Source of the DNA: Anaerococcus vaginalis ATCC 51170
GTDB lineage: Bacteria > Bacillota > Clostridia > Tissierellales > Peptoniphilaceae
Direction: 5' to 3'
Length of the DNA stretch: 64,000 bases
NCBI RefSeq assembly: GCF_000163295.1
Contig: NZ_GG700527.1
Span: 729,867 to 793,866, forward strand
Position 1 is the stretch's first letter; each line of letters starts with the position of its first letter. Below the pieces are notes generated by a model. That model searched no databases. It saw nothing but the letters and a program-made list of their open reading frames with translations, and was not told the DNA's origin. Below, in pieces: positions 25,646 through 35,056 of this stretch. The position numbers and the translations under genes were made by a program.

Positions 25646-26002
25646 ATGTCAAAAAAATTAGAAATTCATAATCATGAAATTGAGTTTGAAAAAAATGAAG
25701 GAAAAGCAATAATTGAATTGCAATTGGATGAGAATCCTATTCAATGTTATTTAATTGATATATTTTCTGTAGATGGCGTTGATTATATAGCCTTAGTTGA
25801 TTCTGAAAATAGCGAACTTATTATTCTCTTGTATGAATTAGAGGATGAAGAAAGCGGAGAAATCAAATTAAATTCTTTAGAAGATGAAGATAAACTTGAT
25901 GAAATATATCATTTATTTTCACATTATTGGGATTACGATACAATTGATGAGATTGTAAGTGAATACGAAAGTGATTTAGAAGATAGTGATTTAAATGAAT
26001 AG
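25646..26002 (+). CDS. DUF1292 family protein
   Basis: 118 acidic residues with the DUF1292 pattern: strand-rich CYLIDIFSVDGVDYIALVDSENSELIILLYEL, then an acidic helix EDEDKLDEIYHLFSHYW. Function unknown; such genes are scattered in Firmicutes, often near translation or recombination genes. The start is ATG 25646, since GGAG (25637-25640) fits it; an in-frame GTG at 25640 falls inside that GGAG. It overlaps the next gene by 8 nt. Confidence 0.75.
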   Translation: MSKKLEIHNHEIEFEKNEGKAIIELQLDENPIQCYLIDIFSVDGVDYIALVDSENSELIILLYELEDEESGEIKLNSLEDEDKLDEIYHLFSHYWDYDTIDEIVSEYESDLEDSDLNE

Positions 26003-26951
26003 GGATTTACCATATTTTCCTATATCAGAATATTACAAACTAGAATATGGACAAAAGGTATATAAACTACCTGTAAAATTATCTTTATCTTGTCCAAACA
26101 GAGATGGAGAAAAAAGTACAAAAGGATGTATTTTTTGCTCTGAAAGTGGGGGAAGTTTTGAAAACTTACCTTCATTTTTGACAGTCGATAGGCAATTAGA
26201 GATAAATAAAAATTATATAGGTAGTAGATATAAAGCAAAAAAGTTCATTGCTTATTTTCAAAACTTTTCAAATACTTATGTAGAGTTCGAAAAATTCAAA
26301 AATATTATTGAAGCTTGCAACAAAGAATATATTGTAGCTATATCAATATCAACTAGAAGTGATTGTATAACTTATAAAAAATTAGATTTTTTAAGTGATT
26401 TTTCAAAAAAAACAGGGATTGATATAATCATAGAATTGGGTTTACAAACTGCAAATTATAAAACTCTAAAGATTCTTAATAGATGTGAAGATTTGGCTGA
26501 CTTTATAAAAGCTTGCAATATGATTAATGAATATGGATTTAGGATTTGTACTCATGTTATATTATCACTTCCTTGGGATGATGATGAAGATATAATTGAA
26601 ACTGCTAGGATTATTAATGTACTTAGAGTAAAAGAGGTTAAAATTCATTCCTTGTTTGTAATAAAAAATACAAAACTTGAAATGATGTATCAAGACAATG
26701 AGTTTAAAATGCCCTCAAAAGAAGATTATCAAAAAAATGTTATTTTGTTTTTGAGATATATTAATAAGGATATAGCAATACAAAGACTTGTAGGAAGAGC
26801 ACCTAAAGAAGATTCCGTTTTTTGTAATTGGAACTGTTCATGGTGGATGATTAGAGATGAAATTATAGATTATATGAACGAAAATAATATTTTTCAAGGC
26901 GATATGAGTTGCCAAAAAGAATATAAAAAATTAAAGGGAGAGATGAAATGA
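25995..26951 (+). CDS. Radical SAM protein (TIGR01212/YhcC-like)
   Basis: Iron-sulfur SAM enzyme of unknown substrate. The cluster-binding cysteines are in SCPNRDGEKSTKGCIFCSESG (about residues 32-50), the long-spaced C-x(n)-CxxC form typical of the YhcC group. Further family features are IAYFQNFSNTYV, IIELGLQTANYKTLKILNRC and THVILSLPWDDDEDIIETA. The length of 318 residues fits. The start codon lies inside the end of the DUF1292 gene. YhcC-type proteins are widespread; no reaction is established that I can state. Confidence 0.88.
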   Translation: MNRDLPYFPISEYYKLEYGQKVYKLPVKLSLSCPNRDGEKSTKGCIFCSESGGSFENLPSFLTVDRQLEINKNYIGSRYKAKKFIAYFQNFSNTYVEFEKFKNIIEACNKEYIVAISISTRSDCITYKKLDFLSDFSKKTGIDIIIELGLQTANYKTLKILNRCEDLADFIKACNMINEYGFRICTHVILSLPWDDDEDIIETARIINVLRVKEVKIHSLFVIKNTKLEMMYQDNEFKMPSKEDYQKNVILFLRYINKDIAIQRLVGRAPKEDSVFCNWNCSWWMIRDEIIDYMNENNIFQGDMSCQKEYKKLKGEMK

Positions 26952-27376
26952 TTTATTTAGTATTAGGACCATCAGGAAGTGGAAAAACAAAATGGTTAAT
27001 AGACCAAGCTAATGATGAAAAAGGTAAAGGAAACACAAATATAGTATTTGTTGATAGTGATAATGAACAAATTTATTCACTTGACCATTCTGTAAGACTA
27101 ATTGATGCTTCAAACTTTTTTATAGATTCTGTAGAATCTTTTAGAGGATTTATAGCTGGAATATTAGCAAGAGATTATGATATTGGAAAAATTTATATTG
27201 ATGGTATCTACGATATAATTGATATTAATAGTGAAAATATTGAGAAACTTTCAGATGACTTAACTAAACTTTCAAATGAATGTAATGTAGATGTTTATCT
27301 TGGCCTAGATTGTAAGTCAAGTGATATACCTGAATCTCTTGATGCAGAAATTCACGAAACAAAATTATTAGATTAA
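26948..27376 (+). CDS. Small P-loop NTPase, unknown role
   Basis: 142 residues beginning MIYLVLGPSGSGKTKWL, a clear Walker A motif at residues 7-14. KIYIDGIYDI is a possible Walker B. DVYLGLDC and EIHETKLLD end the protein, as in adenylate-kinase or thymidine-kinase-like compact P-loop folds. I do not recognise a named family. ATG overlaps the stop of the radical SAM gene (ATGA), and AGGGAGAG is just upstream, so it belongs to the same transcript, ended by the terminator at 27384. Confidence 0.75.
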   Translation: MIYLVLGPSGSGKTKWLIDQANDEKGKGNTNIVFVDSDNEQIYSLDHSVRLIDASNFFIDSVESFRGFIAGILARDYDIGKIYIDGIYDIIDINSENIEKLSDDLTKLSNECNVDVYLGLDCKSSDIPESLDAEIHETKLLD

Positions 27377-27383
27377 ATATAAG

Positions 27384-27406
27384 CCGTCTCTAAGAGACGG
27401 TTTTTT
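27384..27406 (+). terminator. Intrinsic terminator
   Basis: CCGTCTC-TAA-GAGACGG followed by six T (27401-27406). It is textbook in form and closes the parvulin to P-loop transcript. Confidence 0.92.
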
Positions 27407-27412
27407 GATATT

Positions 27413-27952
27413 ATGTTAGATGAAGTAAAAAAATTAGAATCTTTCAATAAATGGAGAAAGGAAAGCATTGATTTATTAACTAATCAAAAAATTGGTAAAG
27501 ATGAATTTTTAGAATTAAATTATAGGTATTTGGTAAAGCTCGATTTAAAACCATTTTCAAATATTTCTTCTGTTTTAGAAGCTGTATATAATTATCAGTA
27601 TTACAATATAATGGCAAAAAGATCTAATCAAGTGGCTCTTACTTTTATTTCTAAAAAAAAGAAAAAATATCAACAAGAAATAAACAATAGGGAAAATTAT
27701 TATTATTTAAAAGATTTAGCAACAAAAAAATTGCTTGAATTGATAGATTATAAGGACATAGAAGCTTATTTCATAAAGTTAAAATCAAAAAGATTAACAG
27801 GTGAAATATTTGAGATATATCTAAAAGATTTTGATAAGTTGATACTGCATTCAAAAAATAAAAATCTTCTTCAAAAATTAAAAGAGAAAAAATGTTTTTT
27901 GGATGAATCCAAAATATCTATGATTGATTCCTATGTTAATAAATCATATTAA
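27413..27952 (+). CDS. Hypothetical protein
   Basis: 179 residues, mostly helical by composition (ESFNKWRKESIDLLTNQKIGKDEFLELNYRYL at the start), with no motif I recognise. It starts 6 nt after the preceding T-tract and has no visible ribosome binding site, so the first codon is uncertain. It ends 1 nt before a pseudouridine synthase gene, with which it is probably co-transcribed. Codon use matches its neighbours and the open frame is long, so it is very likely real. Confidence 0.7.
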   Translation: MLDEVKKLESFNKWRKESIDLLTNQKIGKDEFLELNYRYLVKLDLKPFSNISSVLEAVYNYQYYNIMAKRSNQVALTFISKKKKKYQQEINNRENYYYLKDLATKKLLELIDYKDIEAYFIKLKSKRLTGEIFEIYLKDFDKLILHSKNKNLLQKLKEKKCFLDESKISMIDSYVNKSY

Positions 27953-27953
27953 T

Positions 27954-28913
27954 ATGATAGAAGTTAAAATTAATGAAAATGATGCAAATCAAAGATTTGA
28001 CAGATTTTTAAGAAAATATTTACAAAATGCTCCCTTATCACTTATTCAAAAAAATATTAGAAAGAAAAATTTTAAAATAAATGATAAAAGAGCAAAAAAA
28101 GATGATTTCGTCAAAAATGGCGATATTATTACAATGTATATTAAAGATGAAGATTATAAAAAATGGGTTAGAAAAAAAGAATTTAAAGCTAGTGATTTTG
28201 ACCTTGATATAATATATGAAGATGAAAATATTATTATAATCGACAAAAAATCTGGAGTATTATCTCATGCTGCCAATAAAAATGATTATGGAAATAATAT
28301 AGTAGATCAGATGACTTCGTATTTATATAAAACAAACAAGGTAAACAGTAGAGATTTAACTTTTAAACCAAGTATAGTAAATAGACTTGATAGGAATACA
28401 GCAGGGCTTATTATTGGAGCGAAAAATGCAAAAGCACTTAGAAGTCTTAACAAAGCAATTCGTCAAGGAAAAATAAATAAATATTACCTTACTATAGTTG
28501 AAGGAGAAATTCATAAAGATTTTGAAATTGATACTAGAATTTCAAAAAATGAAAATAAAAATATGGTAAAAGAAAAAGAAGATGGAAAAAGGATTATTAC
28601 AAAATTTCATCCTCTAGAAACAAAAAATAATTTTACTTTACTAGAGTGTAAGCTAATAACTGGAAAAACCCATCAAATTAGATATTCATTAAACAAAAAT
28701 TCTACACCAATAATTGGCGATAGAAAATATAGTAAATCAAGTATAGATTATAAAAAAATAAATCTTAATAATCAAGCTCTATTAGCCTACAAATTAGAAT
28801 TTGATTTTATTGAAGATTTATCATATCTAGATAAAAAAATATTTATTTCAAGACAAGTAGGAATGATTAATGACATAAAAGAGGAAGTCTTCTATGGAAA
28901 TCTTATTAAATGA
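27954..28913 (+). CDS. RluC/RluD-type 23S rRNA pseudouridine synthase
   Basis: Modifies uridines in large-subunit rRNA. An N-terminal S4 domain (QRFDRFLRKYLQNAPLSLIQKNIRKKNFKINDKR) is followed by the catalytic domain with VNRLDRNTAGLIIGAKN (catalytic Asp) and GKTHQIRYSLNKNSTPIIGDRKY. The MIEVKINENDANQRFDRFLR start is typical of RluC proteins, so ATG 27954 is preferred to the upstream in-frame ATG 27924, which lies deep inside the previous gene. 319 residues. The next gene overlaps its last 20 nt. Confidence 0.9.
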   Translation: MIEVKINENDANQRFDRFLRKYLQNAPLSLIQKNIRKKNFKINDKRAKKDDFVKNGDIITMYIKDEDYKKWVRKKEFKASDFDLDIIYEDENIIIIDKKSGVLSHAANKNDYGNNIVDQMTSYLYKTNKVNSRDLTFKPSIVNRLDRNTAGLIIGAKNAKALRSLNKAIRQGKINKYYLTIVEGEIHKDFEIDTRISKNENKNMVKEKEDGKRIITKFHPLETKNNFTLLECKLITGKTHQIRYSLNKNSTPIIGDRKYSKSSIDYKKINLNNQALLAYKLEFDFIEDLSYLDKKIFISRQVGMINDIKEEVFYGNLIK

Positions 28914-30522
28914 TAAGTTTTTAAAAACAAATAAAAAATTTTTATATGAAATTATAAAAGAAAAATACCCAAATAATTTTAAAGATTATATTTTAGCAAA
29001 TGTGAATGGAAAAATTGTAGATCTTAATTATAGAATTTTTCAAGATGACAAAATAGATTTAATAAAAAAATATACTCACATAGCAAATTTATCCTATGAA
29101 TCTACCATAGCTTTGATTTGTATGCTTGCAATAGAAAAAATTTATAAAAACAAAAAAGTTAATATAGAATATTCTGTTAATAATTGTTTATACTTATCAG
29201 TTGAAAATTTTAAAATCTTGCATAAAGATATAGAAAAAATAAAAAAAGAGATGAAAAATCTAATAAAAGAAGATTTTCCAATTGTTAAAAAAACTTACAA
29301 AAAAACCGAAGCTCTTAAAATCTTTAAAGAAAATGATGACTTAGATAAGTACAATTTATTAAATAGTTTGGATTTAAATGAAATAAATATATACGACGTA
29401 AAAGATAAATTTTATTTTTTTACTAATTATTTATGCCCAAAATCATCTTGGATAGAAGATTTCGATATAATTTATTACCATCCAGGAATTTTAATAAATT
29501 ATAAAAAATCTGAAAATTCAAAATTATTAGATTTTAAAGAGCAAATTAATATACCAAAAATATATGAAAGATCAAAAAGATGGACAAATCTACTGGGTGT
29601 TAATTTTGCAAGCGACTTAAATGAATTAGTAATAAATGATAAAATTGAAAGCTTGGTTAATGTTAATGAAACATATTATAATAATCAGTTAAATAAATGT
29701 GCCAAAGATATTATTGCAAATAATATGAATATAGTTATGCTTGCAGGACCTTCCTCATCAGGAAAGACAACTACAGCAAAAAAATTAGCAATTCAACTTG
29801 CGGTATTGGGAAAAGATGCTTATGTAATTTCGACTGATGATTATTTTGTAGATAGGAATAAAACGCCCTTAGATGAAAATGGAAATAAGGATTTTGAAAG
29901 TATTGATGCCATAGATCTACATAGTTTAAATGAAGATTTATTAGATCTTTTAGAGGGCAAAGAAGTTATTTTACCTTCATTTAATTTTATAAAAGGAATT
30001 AGAACCTTATCAAATAAAAAAATAAAAATGAAAGATAATACGATTTTGATAATAGAAGGAATTCATGCTCTAAATCCAAAACTTACTGACTATATACCAG
30101 AAAAAAATAAATACAAAATTTACGTTTCAGTTTTAACAGGTATAAATATAGACTCAACAAATAGAATTTCATCAACTGAAACGAGACTTATAAGAAGAAT
30201 AGTTAGAGACAACAAGTACAGAGGATATGATACTTTGGAAACTTTAAAATCTTGGGATAAGGTAAAATTAGGAGAGCAAAAATATATTTTCCCTTATCAA
30301 AATAGGGCAGATTTTTATGTTGATTCATCACTTATATATGAATATAATGCATTAAAAAAATACGCCATAGAATGTTTCAAACAAGTTTCAAAGAATTCTA
30401 AATATTATTATATGGTTGATAGGCTAGAAAATATTCTGTCATATTTTGTAGAAATTGAAAATACAAAAATAATTGACGATCACTCAATACTTAGAGAATT
30501 TATAGGAGAAGATAATGACTAA
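28894..30522 (+). CDS. TGS-linked uridine-kinase-like nucleoside kinase
   Basis: Modular protein of 542 residues. Residues 1-60 resemble a TGS domain. About 65-180 resemble the threonyl-tRNA synthetase second additional domain, but its usual His motif is degenerate (EYSVNNCLYLSV). From about 280 on there is a phosphoribulokinase/uridine-kinase domain with Walker A AGPSSSGKTTTAKKL, STDDYFVDR and IIEGIHALNPKL. Proteins with this layout are annotated as nucleoside kinases in Firmicutes; the substrate is not settled by sequence. GAGGAAG upstream supports the start inside the previous gene. It overlaps the ROK gene by 8 nt. Confidence 0.87.
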   Translation: MEILLNDKFLKTNKKFLYEIIKEKYPNNFKDYILANVNGKIVDLNYRIFQDDKIDLIKKYTHIANLSYESTIALICMLAIEKIYKNKKVNIEYSVNNCLYLSVENFKILHKDIEKIKKEMKNLIKEDFPIVKKTYKKTEALKIFKENDDLDKYNLLNSLDLNEINIYDVKDKFYFFTNYLCPKSSWIEDFDIIYYHPGILINYKKSENSKLLDFKEQINIPKIYERSKRWTNLLGVNFASDLNELVINDKIESLVNVNETYYNNQLNKCAKDIIANNMNIVMLAGPSSSGKTTTAKKLAIQLAVLGKDAYVISTDDYFVDRNKTPLDENGNKDFESIDAIDLHSLNEDLLDLLEGKEVILPSFNFIKGIRTLSNKKIKMKDNTILIIEGIHALNPKLTDYIPEKNKYKIYVSVLTGINIDSTNRISSTETRLIRRIVRDNKYRGYDTLETLKSWDKVKLGEQKYIFPYQNRADFYVDSSLIYEYNALKKYAIECFKQVSKNSKYYYMVDRLENILSYFVEIENTKIIDDHSILREFIGEDND

Positions 30523-31414
30523 AACAATAGGACTTGATATAGGTGGAACAAAAATCCAAGGTGCTGTAATTGATGAGAATGGAGAAATTTTAAAAACTTA
30601 TAGACTTGAAACTTGTGCTAGAGAAGGAAAAGATAAAGTTTTAGAAAATATTTCAAAAATTATAGAGTTTTTAAAAACTGATGAAATTGAAGCTATTGGT
30701 GTTGGAACACCTGGTTTTATAGATTCAGAAAATGGAATAGTTACTTTTGCAGGAAACATTGATGGTTGGACAGGTCTTAATTTAAAAAAAGAACTTGAAA
30801 ACATATCAGGACTTCCTGTATTTGTAGAAAATGATGCAAATATAGCTTTGGTTTGTGAAAAATGGCTAGGGGCTGGTAAAGGTTATAATGATATAGTTAT
30901 GATTACAATTGGAACAGGACTTGGCGGTGCTGTTTATAATGAAAAAATGGGATTATTATCTGGAAGTAATTTTCAAGGAGCAGAGCTTGGACATATAATT
31001 TTACATCCTGATGGAGAATATTGTACATGTGGACAAAGTGGTTGTGCAGAAAGTTATTGTTCTGGAACTGCTATTGTAAGACATTATGAAGAATTAACAA
31101 GAAATGAATTAAATGGGGAAGAAATATTTAAACTTGCTAATGATGATGAAAATGCAAAAAAAGTTATTGAAAGATTTACAAGCGATTTGGCTTGGTTTTT
31201 AACAAGTTTGAGAAATATTTTTGATCCTCAATTAATAATTGTTGGTGGTGGAGTAATAAATTCTAAAGATTTTTGGTGGAATGAAGTTTTGAAAAATTTC
31301 AAAAAATATTGCCATTTATCTGATAAAATTGAAATTAAATCAGCTAAATTTTTAAATGAAGCTGGCGTTATTGGTGCAGGAAGAATTGCAATGGAAAGGT
31401 TAAAAAATGAGTGA
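30515..31414 (+). CDS. ROK family glucokinase
   Basis: ATP-dependent sugar kinase, most likely glucose to glucose-6-phosphate. ATP-binding DIGGTKIQGAVI is at residues 8-19, followed by GVGTPGFID and VENDANIAL. IGTGLGGAVY is the second phosphate loop, and EYCTCGQSGCAESYCSG is the ROK zinc motif (CxCGxxGCxE). The length of 299 residues is that of bacterial ROK glucokinases. It would supply glucose-6-phosphate to the phosphoglucomutase of the glycogen operon. It overlaps both neighbours and is translationally linked to the response regulator. Confidence 0.92.
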   Translation: MTKTIGLDIGGTKIQGAVIDENGEILKTYRLETCAREGKDKVLENISKIIEFLKTDEIEAIGVGTPGFIDSENGIVTFAGNIDGWTGLNLKKELENISGLPVFVENDANIALVCEKWLGAGKGYNDIVMITIGTGLGGAVYNEKMGLLSGSNFQGAELGHIILHPDGEYCTCGQSGCAESYCSGTAIVRHYEELTRNELNGEEIFKLANDDENAKKVIERFTSDLAWFLTSLRNIFDPQLIIVGGGVINSKDFWWNEVLKNFKKYCHLSDKIEIKSAKFLNEAGVIGAGRIAMERLKNE

Positions 31415-32102
31415 TAAAATTTTAATTTGCGATGACGAAGAACATATCAGACAATTTATGAAAATAAATCTTGAATATGCAGGATTTAATATTATTGAGG
31501 CTGGTAGTGGAGAAGAAGCATTGAAATTAGCAGATGAAGAAGAACCTTTGGTTTGTATTTTAGATATAATGCTACCAGGAATTAGTGGCTATGAAGTTTG
31601 CGATAGCATAAGAAAAAAATATCCAAAAGTTGGGATAATTATGGTCTCTGCAAAAAGTCAAGATATTGATAAAATTTTAGGTCTTGAAAGAGGGTGTGAT
31701 GATTACATTATAAAACCGTTCAATCCTCAAGAGCTAATTTTAAGAGTTAAATCTTTGATGAGAAGAGTTAAATTTATTGATGTAGAAAAAGAAGAAAAAA
31801 ATGAAAATGTTCTTGAAGATGGTGTATTCAAATTAGATTTGTATTCTAGAAATTTTTATAAAAATAATATAGAAATTGATGTTACACCAACTGAGTTTAC
31901 AATATTAAAAAACTTTATTTTAAATAAAGGTAAGGCAATGAGTAGAATGGAAATAATGAAAGATACTTGGGGCGATAATTATAGCACAGATACAAAAATC
32001 GTAGATGTAAATATAAGAAGAATTAGAGCAAAAATTGAAGAAAATCCAGCAAGACCCGAGTATATAGAAACAGTTTGGGGAACAGGTTATAGATGGAGAT
32101 AG
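31407..32102 (+). CDS. OmpR-family response regulator
   Basis: Receiver domain with acidic pocket Asp9/Asp10, phosphoacceptor Asp53 in CILDIMLPG, and the conserved Lys in YIIKPF. A C-terminal winged helix (VTPTEFTILKNFILNKGKAMSRMEI and TVWGTGYRWR) follows. The length of 231 residues is standard. It overlaps the ROK gene by 8 nt and the histidine kinase by 10 nt, so the three are co-expressed. Target genes are unknown; the adjacent lipoprotein gene is one candidate. Confidence 0.94.
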   Translation: MSDKILICDDEEHIRQFMKINLEYAGFNIIEAGSGEEALKLADEEEPLVCILDIMLPGISGYEVCDSIRKKYPKVGIIMVSAKSQDIDKILGLERGCDDYIIKPFNPQELILRVKSLMRRVKFIDVEKEEKNENVLEDGVFKLDLYSRNFYKNNIEIDVTPTEFTILKNFILNKGKAMSRMEIMKDTWGDNYSTDTKIVDVNIRRIRAKIEENPARPEYIETVWGTGYRWR

Positions 32103-33532
32103 AAAAAAAGAAAAAATCATTATTTAAAATAAATTTTAATAGCATAATTTTTAGTATTATGAAAATAATAATGATTTTTGTAACTTTAGTTGTTGTAGGA
32201 TTTGAAATTTTTTCATATAGGTCAATTACTAATTATTATGAATCTGCACTTGTTGGAGCTATGCTTAATCAAGCAAAATACAATCAGGTTTTATATTCAA
32301 ATTATTTGTCAAGATATGATCTTTCGGAGATTGTAATTGGAGATAAAAATTCTTTTTATAGAAATAATGTTAGCCAAGTTCAAATCTTAGATAATTCTTC
32401 CAATGTTTTATTTGATTCACTTGGCTCTTCAAAAATTGGAACTAAAATAAAATCAACTGATGTCATCAATGCAAATAAAGGGGAATATTCTTACCAAAAA
32501 ATAATAAACAAAAAAACAGGAGAAGAAGTTATAGCTCTTTCATATCCATTAAGCGATAACCAAAAACAAATTGGCATTATAAGGCTAATTTCTTCTACTG
32601 CAAAAGTAAAAGAAAATGTAAATAATCAAATGATTATATTTTTATTTTTTGGATTTACAATTTTTCTTTTTGCGCTGGTGGTTTCTTTTTATGCATCAAA
32701 AAGATGGATTGTCCCAATTAAAAATTTGACAAAGGTTGGAGAAAAATTAGCTCAGGGAGATTTTAAAGTAAAAGCCAGTGAGGATGGAAAAAATGAAATT
32801 TCCGAACTAGGGCAAACTCTTAATTATATGAGTGAAAATATAGTCAAAAGAGAAGATATGAAAAATGAATTTATATCTTCTGTTTCACATGAGCTTAGAA
32901 CTCCACTTACTTCTATTAAAGGTTGGGCAATAACTTTACAAGCAAAAGAAATTCAAAAAAATGAAGATATGCTAAATCAAGGATTAACTATAATTGAAAA
33001 TGAGGGAGAAAGATTATCACTTATGGTAGAAGATCTTCTTAATTTTTCAAGATTATCTTCCACATCTTTTCAATATGAAAAAGAAGATCTTAATATTGTT
33101 GAGATTGCAAAAGAAGTTTATCAACAACTTTATCCTAGAAGTTTAAACGAAAAAATAAATTTTGATTTTAAAACTGCTTACGAAGAAATTATTGTTAATT
33201 GTGATAAAAATAGAATGAAAGAAGTCTTTATAAATATCATTGACAATGCCATGAAATTTACTCCAAAAGATGGACATATTGATATTTTTATAAGCAAAGA
33301 AGACGAAAATGTAAATATTGAAGTTAAAGATGATGGAGAAGGAATAAAAGAAGATGAAATTTCTTTTGTTTCTAGTAAATTTTTCAAAGGTTCTTCATCA
33401 AAAAGCCAAACTGGATTGGGCTTATCTATTTGTGAGGAAATAGTAAAAGCTCATGATGGAAAACTTGTAATAAAAAGTAAATATACAGTTGGGACTTCTG
33501 TCATTGTAGTTTTACCGAGGGCTAAAGTATGA
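32093..33532 (+). CDS. Membrane sensor histidine kinase
   Basis: Two membrane segments (near residues 18-40 and 180-203) bracket an extracellular sensor region of about 140 residues that resembles a CACHE/PAS-like domain (VQILDNSSNVLFDS, ALSYPLSDNQKQIGIIRL). HAMP follows, then HisKA with phospho-His266 in SVSHELRTPLTSIKGWA. The HATPase domain has N box DNAMKFTP, G1 DDGEGI and G2 TGLGLSI. The length is 479 residues. It is the partner of the upstream response regulator. The signal is unknown. Its stop overlaps the start of the lipoprotein gene (ATGA). Confidence 0.93.
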   Translation: MEIEKKKKSLFKINFNSIIFSIMKIIMIFVTLVVVGFEIFSYRSITNYYESALVGAMLNQAKYNQVLYSNYLSRYDLSEIVIGDKNSFYRNNVSQVQILDNSSNVLFDSLGSSKIGTKIKSTDVINANKGEYSYQKIINKKTGEEVIALSYPLSDNQKQIGIIRLISSTAKVKENVNNQMIIFLFFGFTIFLFALVVSFYASKRWIVPIKNLTKVGEKLAQGDFKVKASEDGKNEISELGQTLNYMSENIVKREDMKNEFISSVSHELRTPLTSIKGWAITLQAKEIQKNEDMLNQGLTIIENEGERLSLMVEDLLNFSRLSSTSFQYEKEDLNIVEIAKEVYQQLYPRSLNEKINFDFKTAYEEIIVNCDKNRMKEVFINIIDNAMKFTPKDGHIDIFISKEDENVNIEVKDDGEGIKEDEISFVSSKFFKGSSSKSQTGLGLSICEEIVKAHDGKLVIKSKYTVGTSVIVVLPRAKV

Positions 33533-35004
33533 AAAAATTTAAAAAATTAATACTCTTAATATTTCTTTTTGTTTTAACTGCTTGTAGTTTTGGAAGACCT
33601 GAAGATGTAACAGAATTAATTGAAGCTCCAAAAGTAGAAGATCCAATTTTAAAAGGAACATGGCAAGTAAGCGAAATAAAAAAGGCACCAGGTGCAAGTG
33701 ATTTATCAAATGTAAAAATAAATGACAAATTATATATTGATAAAAATTTAGTAGCTTTAAATGATGATTATGCTTATCCACCAAAATTTTCTACAAAATA
33801 TGTAAATTTAAAATCCTATTTAGAAAGTAGGTCTTTAGATTTAGATTTATCATCAAAATCATACGTAAAAATCTTATCAGCAAATCAAGGACAATTGTAT
33901 TCTAGAGATTTTGTTGTTTTAGACAAAGATACTATCTTTTATATTCAAGAAGATTGTGCAGTTATTTTAAAGAAAATAGATAAATCTGTAAAAAGAAATG
34001 TTATAAAAAAATATGCAAAGAGAGCGTCAAAAGAAAGAACTACTACAAAAACTGGAGAAAAAGTAGAAGAAGATACAAGTGTATTAATTGGCGTAAGGGA
34101 AAGAGTAGATAATAATACATCAAGTCCAAATTATTATTACTATACTTATTGTATAAGACTTGAGCCAAATAAAATGGCGAGAATTGAAAAAGCTGAGCAT
34201 ATATTTTTCCCTTTAAAAGAAGAATTTTGGCGTTTAAAATGTGAAATAAATACTAAAAATAAAAAATACGATAATATTTTAGCTTATCCAATAAAATTAG
34301 AAAACAAGATGAATGATAAAAAAAATAAGGATAAGTATAAGTTTGAAAACAGTGATATTGATTTAAAAATCAATTATGTAGATGAAGATTATATTTCTTT
34401 TGACTACAACTTAGTTTCTGATAAACTTCCAATAAATAAATACGCTATGTTAAAAACTGACCAGTTATCAAATGATTCTTTTCTTACAATTAAAGAATTT
34501 ACAGGAGAAAGTAAGAGCAAGGATATATTTAAAAATGTAGTTTATGATCAAATTAGTCAAAATGTAGGCTCTCTTGATGACAATAAAATATCTTACGATT
34601 TTACAAATTTTGGTTTTATAAGAAATTTTGGTTTGTGGCAATTGGAATCTTCTTATCAAATGAAAAAGGATGAAAATTTAGAACAAAAATCATTTCCTAT
34701 AGATATGGCAATAACAGAAGAGCTTTTAGAGCAAAATAAAAAGGACATAACAGTTGATATGATAAAAAATATTAACAGTCATGCAAAAGATTATTTTGAG
34801 CTTGTTAATGGACAATATGTTGCGGTACAAACTCCAGATGAAATTTTATTTTATAATGTAAGAAGTGGACTAATAGATCCAAATCCTAAATTTTCAATTC
34901 AACTATCAAATTCAACAGATATTATTATGTTTGAACAAGGTTTGGGTTCGTATGCTGAAAAATGGGAGAAATTATTCAGCGATAATAATATAATAATACA
35001 TTAA
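33529..35004 (+). CDS. Putative lipoprotein, unknown function
   Basis: 491 residues with an N-terminal lipoprotein signal peptide: KKFKKLILLIFLFVLTAC, lipobox LTAC, cleaved before Cys19. The mature part is hydrophilic and rich in Asp, Lys and Tyr, and I recognise no domain. KGTWQVSEIKKAPG near residue 43 and FIRNFGLWQLESSY near 365 look like repeated beta-strand segments. It overlaps the histidine kinase by 4 nt, so it may supply a signal to, or respond to, that kinase at the cell surface. This link is inferred from position only. Confidence 0.82.
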   Translation: MKKFKKLILLIFLFVLTACSFGRPEDVTELIEAPKVEDPILKGTWQVSEIKKAPGASDLSNVKINDKLYIDKNLVALNDDYAYPPKFSTKYVNLKSYLESRSLDLDLSSKSYVKILSANQGQLYSRDFVVLDKDTIFYIQEDCAVILKKIDKSVKRNVIKKYAKRASKERTTTKTGEKVEEDTSVLIGVRERVDNNTSSPNYYYYTYCIRLEPNKMARIEKAEHIFFPLKEEFWRLKCEINTKNKKYDNILAYPIKLENKMNDKKNKDKYKFENSDIDLKINYVDEDYISFDYNLVSDKLPINKYAMLKTDQLSNDSFLTIKEFTGESKSKDIFKNVVYDQISQNVGSLDDNKISYDFTNFGFIRNFGLWQLESSYQMKKDENLEQKSFPIDMAITEELLEQNKKDITVDMIKNINSHAKDYFELVNGQYVAVQTPDEILFYNVRSGLIDPNPKFSIQLSNSTDIIMFEQGLGSYAEKWEKLFSDNNIIIH

Positions 35005-35016
35005 TAAAACAAAAAA

Positions 35017-35046
35017 TTGACTTAACTTTAAAATATTTGATAAGAT
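35017..35046 (+). promoter_or_regulatory. Promoter of the rdgB operon
   Basis: TTGACT (35017-35022) and TAAGAT (35041-35046) with an 18-nt spacer and TGA just before the -10 (extended -10), 10 nt upstream of the rdgB start region. Confidence 0.6.
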
Positions 35047-35056
35047 TTATTAAGAG

